Shown here in pieces: positions 1 to 6,665 of a stretch of 15,798 bases of DNA. The stretch is from assembly GCA_023132545.1 (NCBI GenBank), contig JAGLYB010000040.1:1-15798 (forward strand). The letters are read 5' to 3'. This DNA is from Candidatus Bipolaricaulota bacterium. Its GTDB lineage: Bacteria; Bipolaricaulota; Bipolaricaulia; UBA7950; UBA9294. The position numbers and the translations under genes were made by a program. Each line of letters opens with the position of its first letter. Position 1 is the first letter of the stretch. Under the pieces are notes generated by a model, which was not told the origin of the DNA, did no database searches, and worked only from the letters and a program-made list of their open reading frames with translations.

Positions 1-2
1 AC

Positions 3-1373
3 CTCATTGAGGCAGGCAAGGCGTATGTGTGCGATCTAACGGCCGAGCAGATCTCTGAGTATCGTGGTACGGCTGACCGTGATGGCGGTCGGACGATTAC
101 CCCACCGGGCAAGGATAGTCCATATCGCGATCGATCCGTGAAGGAGAATCTTGATCTGTTCCGTAGGATGCGAGCCGGCGAATTCCCGGATGGTACTAAG
201 ACGCTGCGCGCCAAGATCGATATGACGCATCCCAATCTCAACATGCGCGATCCCGTGCTCTATCGAATCCTTCACGTCGACCATCATCGGACCGGCGATG
301 CCTGGTGCATCTACCCCACCTACGATTGGACCCACGGCCAGTCGGATGCGATCGAGGGAATCACCCATTCCCTATGCACGCTCGAATTCGAGAATCATCG
401 TCCGCTCTATGACTGGTTCATCGACAATCTCCCCGTGCCTCATCGTCCACGTCAGATTGAGTTTGCGGCCGTCGGCATCGGCTACACGGTCCTGAGCAAG
501 CGTTATCTTAGGCAGCTTGTTGCCGAGAATCATGTCAATGGGTGGGACGATCCTCGCATGCCGACGATTGCCGGGATGCGCCGCAGGGGAATCACACCCG
601 AAGCGATTCAGGCGTTCATCAAGGGTATTGGAGTCACCAAGACCGAGGGAACGATTGAGATGGCGTTTCTCGAGCATCACATCCGGCAGGATTTGAACAA
701 ACGAGTGCCTCGTGTGATGGCAGTTCTCAATCCTCTCAAGGTTGTCATTACCAACTATCCCGAAGGCGAATCCGAAGAACTTGAGGCTATCAACAACCCC
801 GAAGATCCGTCTGCGGGGGTACGATCGGTCCCGTTCTCGCGAGAGCTGTACATCGAACGAGAAGATTTCATGGAAGAGCCACCGAAGAAGTTCTATCGCC
901 TGGCACCCGGTCGCGAAGTTCGGCTTCGCTACGCTTATTTCATTCGGTGCGAGGAAGTTGTCAAGGATGCTGACGGAAATGTGATTGAGCTTCGCTGTAC
1001 CTATGATCCAGAGACGCGCGGCGGCAACGCTCCCGACGGACGCAAGGTCAAGGCAACGCTTCACTGGGTATCTGTCCCTCATGCGCTGAATATCGAGGTG
1101 AGGATGTATGACTACCTATTCAGCGTGGAGAATCCTCTCTCAGTAACAGAAGGGGAAAGTTGGCTGGATTCCCTCAATCCCGACTCGCTTGAGATTCGTG
1201 AAGATTGCTGGATCGAACCGAGCGTGTCCGAAGCCGCCATCGGCGCCCGATTCCAATTCGAGCGACTGGGGTACTTCTGTCTTGATCCGGATTCAACACC
1301 TGAGAAGCAGGTGTACGATCGAACGACCACATTGCGCGATTCCTGGCGCAAGGCGCAACAGCAATCGAATTAG
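3..1373 (+). CDS. glnS: Glutaminyl-tRNA synthetase, 5'-truncated by window edge
   Basis: Class Ic aminoacyl-tRNA synthetase that charges tRNA-Gln directly with glutamine in the cytoplasm. The frame is open from nt 3, so about 456 residues are visible; the E. coli enzyme is about 554, so roughly 100 N-terminal residues, including the HIGH motif, lie outside the window. Visible hallmarks are the ELTPEQI/EYRGT-like segment at the start, GKDSPYRDRS, CIYPTYDWTHGQSDAIEGITHS, the KMSKS-equivalent LSKR (nt 492-503), WDDPRMPTIAGMRRRG, GVTK, and the C-terminal anticodon-binding beta-barrels (DGRKVKATLHWVS, FQFERLGYFCLD). The protein ends at the usual bacterial C-terminus with no extra tail domain. The GTG at 27 is internal, not the start. 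Residues specific to GlnRS rather than GluRS run throughout, so identity is secure. Confidence 0.97.
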   Translation, partial: LIEAGKAYVCDLTAEQISEYRGTADRDGGRTITPPGKDSPYRDRSVKENLDLFRRMRAGEFPDGTKTLRAKIDMTHPNLNMRDPVLYRILHVDHHRTGDAWCIYPTYDWTHGQSDAIEGITHSLCTLEFENHRPLYDWFIDNLPVPHRPRQIEFAAVGIGYTVLSKRYLRQLVAENHVNGWDDPRMPTIAGMRRRGITPEAIQAFIKGIGVTKTEGTIEMAFLEHHIRQDLNKRVPRVMAVLNPLKVVITNYPEGESEELEAINNPEDPSAGVRSVPFSRELYIEREDFMEEPPKKFYRLAPGREVRLRYAYFIRCEEVVKDADGNVIELRCTYDPETRGGNAPDGRKVKATLHWVSVPHALNIEVRMYDYLFSVENPLSVTEGESWLDSLNPDSLEIREDCWIEPSVSEAAIGARFQFERLGYFCLDPDSTPEKQVYDRTTTLRDSWRKAQQQSN

Positions 1374-1403
1374 TTGTACATATCGGTTGGCCGAGCCGTA
1401 CTC

Positions 1404-1434
1404 CTTGATCAAGCATTGGGTGCTGATGTATCCT
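1404..1434 (+). promoter_or_regulatory. Candidate promoter and palindrome upstream of the pyr operon
   Basis: The 87-bp gap between glnS and pyrK holds TTGATC (1405-1410) and TATCCT (1429-1434), 18 bp apart, each matching 4 of 6 bases of the sigma-70 consensus. The -35-like hexamer sits inside a perfect 10-bp palindrome, CTTGATCAAG (1404-1413), which could be an operator half-site pair. Transcription would begin near 1440, just before the pyrK start. Short palindromes and weak hexamers occur by chance, so this is only a candidate. I see no PyrR-type binding loop here. Confidence 0.3.
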
Positions 1435-1460
1435 CTACTCCCGATAACCGTTGGAGATGA

Positions 1461-2243
1461 ATGGGGGTTCGGGTGGAAGAAAAGAAACTGATGAATAATG
1501 GCGTGACCCACAGCGGGTCACGTTTTTTTTGGCAACAAGCGCAGCTTATCGATCGAAGAACCTCGGAGCGTTATGCGCGAGTTCTGTTGCGTGGACCGGA
1601 ATTACCATCCGATGTTGCGGTAGGACAATTCGTTCTAGTTCGATACTCGGACGATCCTTGCCTGCCACGGGCATTTTCCGTGATGTCGAGCAGCGATCTC
1701 GGACTCGAACTGTTCGTCAAAACGGCAGGAAGGGTACGCGAGAAATTCAGGACGGCACCGATGGGCACGGTCTTCGAGGTGCGGGGGCCCTATGGAACGC
1801 CATACGCCGACAAGATTTCTCTCGATCGCAAATACATCCTCGTTGGCGGAGGAAGTGGGGCGGCGCCGCTTCTACATTTTCGCAGGCAGTATCCGAATCA
1901 TGTTGCTGGAGAGGTGTATGGATTTCGTACCGAAGACGCCTGCGGCTTGCTCAACGAAATCGAACTAACTGTCGAGAGTACGACTGGTTTGCGTGCGCAC
2001 GAGCAGCTGAGATCCATCTGGCGCCCTGGATTGGGAATCCTGGCCTGCGGCCCCGAGCCCATGCTTCGCCTTCTGGCTCAAGAATATCGCCAACAACCCG
2101 ATGTGTATGTATCACTCGAAGCGCGTATCGGATGTGGTGTCGGAACATGCCTCGGATGCAGCATTCACACCTCAACCGGGATGCAACGAATCTGCAAAGA
2201 AGGCCCGCTATTTGCGCTTGAGGAGTTGCCATGGCTGATCTAG
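1461..2243 (+). CDS. pyrK: Dihydroorotate dehydrogenase B, electron-transfer subunit PyrK
   Basis: FAD and [2Fe-2S] subunit that passes electrons from PyrD's FMN to NAD+ in the fourth step of pyrimidine synthesis. Numbered from ATG 1461 (260 aa): FAD-binding RAFS at 70-73, nucleotide-binding GGGSGAAPLL at 129-138, CGPEPM at 196-201, and the iron-sulfur ligands C225, C230, C233 and C245 with PyrK spacing. The start is uncertain. Homology to PyrK proteins begins only around residue 24, and the in-frame starts are ATG 1461 (weak GGAG at 1453-1456, 4-nt spacer), ATG 1491 (GGAAG upstream) and GTG 1503. All of them place an intrinsic terminator hairpin (1502-1530) inside the coding sequence or its initiation region. 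The 3' end overlaps pyrD by 13 nt, as expected for two subunits of one complex. Confidence 0.93.
   Translation: MGVRVEEKKLMNNGVTHSGSRFFWQQAQLIDRRTSERYARVLLRGPELPSDVAVGQFVLVRYSDDPCLPRAFSVMSSSDLGLELFVKTAGRVREKFRTAPMGTVFEVRGPYGTPYADKISLDRKYILVGGGSGAAPLLHFRRQYPNHVAGEVYGFRTEDACGLLNEIELTVESTTGLRAHEQLRSIWRPGLGILACGPEPMLRLLAQEYRQQPDVYVSLEARIGCGVGTCLGCSIHTSTGMQRICKEGPLFALEELPWLI
1502..1530 (+). terminator. Intrinsic terminator or attenuator inside the pyrK 5' end
   Basis: CGTGACCC (1502-1509) pairs perfectly with GGGTCACG (1515-1522) around the 5-nt loop ACAGC, followed at once by eight T (1523-1530). This is a textbook Rho-independent terminator on the plus strand. It lies 129 nt after the glnS stop, so it could serve glnS. 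It also lies within the reading frame that continues into PyrK, where the T run encodes Arg-Phe-Phe-Trp together with flanking bases. That placement suggests a UTP- or translation-sensitive attenuator for the pyr operon. The structure is directly visible; the regulatory role is inferred. Confidence 0.85.
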
Positions 2244-3157
2244 TACTCAAGCGACTGGACGCCCAATTCGCATCTCCCATTATCCTCGCGTCAGGGCCGG
2301 CGGGATTTGGCGTCGAGTTGGCTCCTGCATTGGACCTGCCCCGAATCGGCGCGATTACCACCAAGACAATCACCATCGAACCGAGGACCGGAAATGACCA
2401 ACCACGGCTGGTCGATTGCCCTTCGGGAGCGCTCAATTCGATTGGGCTAGAGAATCCCGGCATCGATGCCTTCGCTCGGTTGGCTCACTCGCAGATGCGG
2501 GAGCTTCCGTTGCGGCGCATTTTAAGCCTGGCAGCGACATCACCTGGCGAGATGGAGACGCTTGCGGTCAAAGCGGCAAAGCTTTCAGGCTTTGACGCCA
2601 TCGAACTCAACCTCTCGTGTCCCAATATTGGCGGGAAGATCACTGGCGCCGATGCAAGCGCAGTTAGGGAGTACGTACGTGCAGCAGTTGGAGTGACGTC
2701 GATTCCCGTGCTTGTCAAACTGCCGGGCGATACTGGTAACCTGCTAAATTCCAGCGAGAGTGCTCTGAGTGTGGGTGCGGCCGGTCTGACTCTCATCAAC
2801 TCAGTTCGTGGCCTACGTATTGACTGGACTACGGGACGGCCGTTCTTGAGCCGCACGTATGGGGGATTGAGCGGCCCGGCGATTCTTCCTGTTTCCCTAG
2901 CGCGTGTATTCGAAGCTCGAAGCGCTTTTCCAGAGGCCGTCATTATCGGAACCGGTGGGGTGTCTGATCTTGGGAGCGCCATCGAGATGCTGATGGCGGG
3001 CGCCGACTTCATTGGCATCGGATTCGGGCTCATGGTGGACCCCGAGCTTCCCCAAAAGCTTGCCGTCGAGCTGGACAAGTGGCTCGACGAACGTGAGATG
3101 GTATCTGTCCAAGAGATCATTGGATTGGCGCATTCAGGAGGGTTCGATGTTCATTGA
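2231..3157 (+). CDS. pyrD: Dihydroorotate dehydrogenase B, catalytic subunit PyrD
   Basis: FMN enzyme of class 1B that oxidises dihydroorotate to orotate, working as a complex with PyrK. It has 308 residues, the normal length. Visible signatures are TTKTITIEPRTGN at 43-55, GALNSIGLENPG near 66-77, the catalytic NLSCPNI with C130 as base, VKLPGD near 162-167, the GGLSGPAILPVSL block at 211-223 and the FMN-phosphate-binding GTGGVSD/AGADFIGIG region at 240-264. The start ATG 2231 has a strong AGGAG at 2221-2225 with a 5-nt spacer and overlaps the pyrK end by 13 nt. The cysteine base, rather than the serine of class 2, and the adjacent pyrK agree on the NAD-dependent type. Confidence 0.97.
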   Translation: MADLVLKRLDAQFASPIILASGPAGFGVELAPALDLPRIGAITTKTITIEPRTGNDQPRLVDCPSGALNSIGLENPGIDAFARLAHSQMRELPLRRILSLAATSPGEMETLAVKAAKLSGFDAIELNLSCPNIGGKITGADASAVREYVRAAVGVTSIPVLVKLPGDTGNLLNSSESALSVGAAGLTLINSVRGLRIDWTTGRPFLSRTYGGLSGPAILPVSLARVFEARSAFPEAVIIGTGGVSDLGSAIEMLMAGADFIGIGFGLMVDPELPQKLAVELDKWLDEREMVSVQEIIGLAHSGGFDVH

Positions 3158-3929
3158 GAAATTAAGGAAAGCGATTACCGAATCCAACGGAAGCCTGTGC
3201 GTGGGGCTTGACCCGCATTTAGATCTGATTCCCAGCCGGTTTGGTCGTACGATAACCGGGATCCAGGCATTCCTGGAATGGATTATCGACGAGACAGTCG
3301 ACCACGCTTGCGCATATAAACCGAACAGCGCATTCTACGAAACCCTTGGGGCCCCGGGATGGCAGCTTCTCGAACACATCATCGATCGAGCACACCAAGC
3401 GGGCCGACCCGTAATCCTGGATGCAAAGCGAGGCGACATCGCATCAACGGCCGCTGCCTATGCCACTGCAGCTTTTGATGTCCTCGCAGCAGACGCAATC
3501 ACGCTGGTTCCCTACATGGGAGAAGACGCGATCGTTCCGTTCTTGGAACAAAGAGGGTTTGCCTTCTTGGTCGCATTGCCCTCAAACCCAAGCTCGCGCC
3601 GCATCGTGGATCACGGTGAGCCTGCGCTGTCCGAGTGCGTTGCCGCCCTAGCTTCGGAGCTGAATGCCCGATTTCCCGATCAGCTGGGCTTGGTCGTAGG
3701 AGCTACGCGGACAGATTCTGTCAAGACATTCGACACGGTCGCATCCGACCTGCCTTGGTTGGTGCCAGGATTGGGTGCGCAGGGTGGCCAGGCGGCGACC
3801 TTCTTTGCTGGGGTGCAGCAGGATCGATTGATGGTGGTCAATGTGTCTCGATCCATCTTGTTCGCACCGGAGCCAAGGCAAGAGGCGGAGAGCATGAAAC
3901 GAGAGATTCAGGAGGCGAGAAATGGGTGA
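3147..3929 (+). CDS. pyrF: Orotidine 5'-phosphate decarboxylase
   Basis: Decarboxylates OMP to UMP, the last step of de novo UMP synthesis. It has 260 residues from ATG 3147. This start is chosen over upstream in-frame codons because AGGAGG (3136-3141) precedes it by 5 nt and the protein then begins like its family. It overlaps the pyrD end by 11 nt. Visible motifs are CVGLDPHLDLIP at 18-29, AYKPNSAFYE at 56-65, the catalytic DAKRGDI at 92-98 (K94, D97), LVPYMGEDAI at 120-129, VVGATR at 183-188 and VPGLGAQGG at 206-214. The GLDP and NSAFYE features match the longer type 2 OMP decarboxylase subfamily rather than the E. coli type. Confidence 0.96.
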   Translation: MFIEKLRKAITESNGSLCVGLDPHLDLIPSRFGRTITGIQAFLEWIIDETVDHACAYKPNSAFYETLGAPGWQLLEHIIDRAHQAGRPVILDAKRGDIASTAAAYATAAFDVLAADAITLVPYMGEDAIVPFLEQRGFAFLVALPSNPSSRRIVDHGEPALSECVAALASELNARFPDQLGLVVGATRTDSVKTFDTVASDLPWLVPGLGAQGGQAATFFAGVQQDRLMVVNVSRSILFAPEPRQEAESMKREIQEARNG

Positions 3930-4515
3930 ACGGGATCGATGGATTGAATTGCTCCAGTCGACGGGGGCCATCCAAGACGGCCATTTTCTGCTTTCCTCGG
4001 GCAGACACTCCGAGCGCTACATCCAGTGTGCGAGAGCGCTGGAGCATCCGGAAACGGCATCCTTGCTGGGACAAGCGATTGCGAAAGTCATTGACGTGCC
4101 CGTCGATCGAGTGGTCGCTCCGCCTTTGGGGGGATTGCTGATCGGATATGAAGTCGCCAGGCATCTGAACGTCCCGTTTGCGTTTCCGGAACGTGGTCGA
4201 GATGGATCATTCGTCTTTCGAAGAGGGTTTTCGCTACAGCCGAAAGAACGTATCTGCATCGTGGAGGACGTCATTACCACCGGCAAGACGACACGAGAGC
4301 TTCTGGAGGTCCTCCATCATCTGGGAGTTCAGCCGGTCGCTGTCTGCGCGATGGTCGATCGCTCGGATGTGCACCGCTTGGATGACCTTCCGATAGACTC
4401 GTTGCTGCAACTCAAGATTCCCACGTTTGCACCTGAGAGTTGTCCATTGTGTCAACGAGGGATCACACTCCGACAACCGGGAAGCCGAAACATAGAGATT
4501 CAAGGAGAGGCATGA
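3922..4515 (+). CDS. pyrE: Orotate phosphoribosyltransferase
   Basis: Joins orotate and PRPP to give OMP, the substrate of the upstream pyrF product. It has 197 residues. The PRPP-binding signature CIVEDVITTGKTT is at 112-124, with the type I fold elements FLLSSGRHSERY at 22-33, APPLGGLLIG at 66-75 and the flexible-loop region FPERGRDG at 88-95. A C-terminal SCPLCQRG (C174, C177) is a feature I associate with thermophilic or Thermus-type PyrE rather than enterobacterial PyrE. The start ATG 3922 follows AGGAGG (3910-3915) by 6 nt and overlaps pyrF by 8 nt. Confidence 0.96.
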   Translation: MGERDRWIELLQSTGAIQDGHFLLSSGRHSERYIQCARALEHPETASLLGQAIAKVIDVPVDRVVAPPLGGLLIGYEVARHLNVPFAFPERGRDGSFVFRRGFSLQPKERICIVEDVITTGKTTRELLEVLHHLGVQPVAVCAMVDRSDVHRLDDLPIDSLLQLKIPTFAPESCPLCQRGITLRQPGSRNIEIQGEA

Positions 4516-5045
4516 AAATTCGCATTATCGAAGAACATGGTTATTCGTCGGCCCTTCTCGGGCTGTGCTTATCATACAACCAGGATTCCGAGCGCATGGC
4601 TGCCGTGGCCGAGAAGCTCCGATTCAAAGGAGACGGACACAACAAGTTCCTTGAGACAATCGCGGTGTGGATGGACATTGATGCAGCCAGGTATTTCTGG
4701 CAGCAATTCGATACCTATCGCATCGGCGTAACCAAGCAGTCCGAATCCACTATGCATACGATAACGACCCGACCTCTTCAGCAAGATGATTTTGAGCATC
4801 CGATCCCGACCGCGCATCTGCAGCACCTCAACGCGCTCATCGCTGATGAACAATGGCAATCCGTGAAACACGACTTGCCGGAGTCTTTCTTGCAGCGGCG
4901 AATTGTCTGTTTGAACTACATGATTCTCCAACGCATGATTCGACAACGAAGAACACACCGTTTGGCGGAATGGCGGACCTTCATCAATGAAGTCCTTCGG
5001 CAGACGGAACACCCGGAACTACTGGACGAGGGGGCTTGCGAATGA
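4512..5045 (+). CDS. Divergent ThyX-like (flavin-dependent thymidylate synthase-like) protein
   Basis: A 177-residue protein. ATG 4512 overlaps the pyrE stop as ATGA and has AAGGAG at 4502-4507. A remote resemblance to ThyX is visible. The KFLETIAVWMDIDAAR segment followed by QQFDTYR at 45-70 lines up with ThyX's FEH..F.F.I....R....Q...RHR. SESTMH (77-82) lies where ThyX has NExSxR. LPESF (122-126), N135 and R146, and the AEW near 152-154, match the C-terminal dUMP-binding block. The key RHR triad is TYR here (68-70), keeping only the last Arg, and the protein is shorter than usual ThyX (about 220-250). Its place between pyrE and dcd supports a deoxyuridine/thymidylate role. It could be a true synthase, a relative with altered chemistry, or a non-catalytic homolog. 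Confidence 0.62.
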   Translation: MKIRIIEEHGYSSALLGLCLSYNQDSERMAAVAEKLRFKGDGHNKFLETIAVWMDIDAARYFWQQFDTYRIGVTKQSESTMHTITTRPLQQDDFEHPIPTAHLQHLNALIADEQWQSVKHDLPESFLQRRIVCLNYMILQRMIRQRRTHRLAEWRTFINEVLRQTEHPELLDEGACE

Positions 5046-5605
5046 CCATGTATGGTGTACTTTGTGACCACGAGATTACTGAACTGTGTTCGACCGACCC
5101 GCCGATGCTTGATCGCTTCATTCCCGAGCAACGAGGGAAGCCCTCCTATGGTCTGGGAAGCTTCGGATACGACTTGCGCTTGGGTAAACGGTTCCTGGTT
5201 CCGCTGGGCGGCGTGAACCAAGTCCTCGACCCAATAGACTTCCCGACGCATCATTTCCGCGAGTACATCGCCGAGGACACACTTGAGTTGCTCCCCGGTT
5301 CGCAAGTGCTCTCGGAATCGGTGGAGTGGTTCAACATGCCCGATGATATCTGCGGCGTATGTTGGGGCAAGAGTTCGTATGCTCGATGCGGCTTGCTGGT
5401 CAACGTGACGCCTTTGGAGCCGGGATGGAAAGGAATCCTGACCCTCGAACTAGCCAACGTTTCCCCCTATCCGATCCGTCTTCACGTAGGGCAAGGCATC
5501 GCGCAAGTCGTGTTCTTCCGCGGACGGCGTCCCAATCGCACCTATGCCGAGAAGGAATCCGGTGGCGGGTATCAGAACCAAGCCGGCGTCACCCTGCCCA
5601 AGTAG
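5042..5605 (+). CDS. dcd: dCTP deaminase
   Basis: Deaminates dCTP to dUTP, feeding dUMP and thymidylate synthesis. It has 187 residues from ATG 5042, which overlaps the upstream stop as ATGA and follows GAGGGGG (5028-5034) by 7 nt; a TTG at 5036 and an ATG at 5048 are less favoured. Visible family motifs are SFGYDLRLG at 40-48, WGKSSYARCGLLVNVTPLEPGW at 108-129 (the GKSS.AR substrate loop), LTLELAN at 133-139 with the catalytic Glu136, the IAQVVFF strand and a C-terminal YQNQAGVTLPK tail that closes the active site. Some Dcd relatives also have dUTPase activity; nothing seen here decides that. It is the last gene of the pyr-linked operon. Confidence 0.95.
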   Translation: MTMYGVLCDHEITELCSTDPPMLDRFIPEQRGKPSYGLGSFGYDLRLGKRFLVPLGGVNQVLDPIDFPTHHFREYIAEDTLELLPGSQVLSESVEWFNMPDDICGVCWGKSSYARCGLLVNVTPLEPGWKGILTLELANVSPYPIRLHVGQGIAQVVFFRGRRPNRTYAEKESGGGYQNQAGVTLPK

Positions 5606-5615
5606 AACTGGGCAG
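5594..5615 (+). other. Hairpin across the dcd stop codon
   Basis: CTGCCCA (5594-5600) and TGGGCAG (5609-5615) form a perfect 7-bp stem around an 8-nt loop that contains the dcd TAG. No T run follows, so it is not a convincing intrinsic terminator. It could stabilise the 3' end or modulate read-through into the next gene. Its right arm overlaps a candidate -35 box. Confidence 0.4.
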
Positions 5616-5637
5616 CATCCCCGTCGTTTGCCATAAT
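5609..5637 (+). promoter_or_regulatory. Candidate promoter for the PDZ protein gene
   Basis: TGGGCA (5609-5614, 4 of 6 to the -35 consensus) and CATAAT (5632-5637, 5 of 6 to the -10 consensus) are separated by exactly 17 bp. Transcription would start near 5644, leaving a 27-nt leader with GGGGGAG before the ATG at 5671. Reasonable but unproven; read-through from dcd is the alternative. Confidence 0.4.
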
Positions 5638-5670
5638 GGATCACTGGACAGGATGAAGGGGGAGTTCTCA

Positions 5671-6657
5671 ATGCGAAGAATACTATTAACACTGCTAGCG
5701 GGATGTTTGATTTACGGGATCGGGCTGTTTGCAGCCACCGGGCAGTTTGTGGTCGTCGAAGTGGAGGCGTTCGAATCCTGGGGCATCTTGCACTGGGGAA
5801 CCTGGAACGCCATGGAAGAGGAACTACTGACGACTCGGGTTCTTCAACTATCCGTGGAAGATGACCAAGCGGTGGCCGATGTCTTGGCAACATGCGATAC
5901 CGCTCCGGATTTGGGTGGATCAGAAAGAGGATCCTGCAACGCCCTTGAACGTTTCTACTACGTCAGGGAGGCCAGATATGACCTCGATCCATTGCTGGGG
6001 CGTCCCTATCGAATTCAACTCAGGAACCTGACTTCAGGGTATCTTGGAATCGTTCTGGCGATCGACGGCCTGAATACCAACGGCAACGCCCCCATTGTCG
6101 GAGACGCAACGGATCGGAAGTGGATTCTTCGACCGTTCCAGACTGTGGCCATCTCTGGGTGGCAGGTGAGCACCGAAGAAGCGTTGCAGTTCGAATTTAC
6201 CACGCCTTCTCAGTCGCATTCAACCCTGGAGCCGCTCCGCGGTACGATCCAGCTTGCGGTATATCTGGCCGATCCGTTTGCCGACGAGAATCGGAAAGGA
6301 ACGGAGGCTGGAGAGATGATTGATCAACCTACAGTAGTCATCCCCTTTGTATCTGTCACGACAAGCCCCGTAGAAACCTTGACGTTTGATTACTCTCGGG
6401 ATCGCGTCATGCTAGGAATCCAATGCCAGGAAACGGAAGGCGCGGGAATCCGCATCGCTGCTGTCGTTGAGGGAACTGCCGCTGAGCAGGCCGGATTGCG
6501 AGTCGGCGACATCATTACCTATGCCAGTGCAATCCCGATCAACACGTGCTCAGACATGCAAAAGTTGCTTGACTCCAAGAGTCCGGGGGATCGGATCATT
6601 CTCAAGGTCCATCGTCCGGAACGTGTCTTCCTGATTACAGTCGAGCTGGAGGAGTAA
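5671..6657 (+). CDS. Exported protein with C-terminal PDZ domain
   Basis: A 328-residue protein. ATG 5671 has GGGGGAG (5658-5664) 6 nt upstream and gives a clean N-terminal signal: RR, then a hydrophobic stretch to about residue 22, with AATG near a possible cleavage point. Residues 110-176 (RPYRIQLRNL...IDGLNTNG...WILRPFQTVAISGW...LQFEF) resemble a beta-sandwich seen in many uncharacterised exported proteins, with an SVDGLDV-type core followed by an I.GfR.s...aF.F strand pair; here the core reads AIDGLNT. Residues 245-326 are a PDZ domain: carboxylate loop MLGI (247-250), GTAAEQAGLRVGDIIT (268-283), and a final beta-strand LITVELEE. There is no protease domain, so it is probably a periplasmic adaptor or sensor. 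An upstream in-frame ATG at 5653 has a poorer site. No specific function is recognised. Confidence 0.82.
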   Translation: MRRILLTLLAGCLIYGIGLFAATGQFVVVEVEAFESWGILHWGTWNAMEEELLTTRVLQLSVEDDQAVADVLATCDTAPDLGGSERGSCNALERFYYVREARYDLDPLLGRPYRIQLRNLTSGYLGIVLAIDGLNTNGNAPIVGDATDRKWILRPFQTVAISGWQVSTEEALQFEFTTPSQSHSTLEPLRGTIQLAVYLADPFADENRKGTEAGEMIDQPTVVIPFVSVTTSPVETLTFDYSRDRVMLGIQCQETEGAGIRIAAVVEGTAAEQAGLRVGDIITYASAIPINTCSDMQKLLDSKSPGDRIILKVHRPERVFLITVELEE

Positions 6658-6665
6658 GCAGAGCT

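Noticed and set aside
372..1082. Long minus-strand open frame of 236 codons opposite glnS
   Set aside because: It is antisense to a clearly conserved GlnRS, has no recognisable domain and no ribosome-binding site I can see.
1374..1500. PyrR-binding loop or antiterminator for the pyr attenuator
   Set aside because: No sequence resembling the conserved PyrR loop, and the best pairing with the terminator's 5' arm is about 5 bp.
1529..2221. 230-codon plus-strand frame overlapping pyrK
   Set aside because: Out-of-frame shadow: low-complexity Arg/Ser-rich translation, while the PyrK frame carries every cofactor motif.
3012..3146. Upstream in-frame extension of pyrF
   Set aside because: It would overlap pyrD by far more than the neighbours do; the ATG at 3147 has an ideal AGGAGG and a family-like N-terminus.
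5359..5670. N-terminal extension of the PDZ protein through dcd
   Set aside because: The extension translates dcd out of frame; the ATG at 5671 has a good ribosome-binding site and begins a signal peptide.
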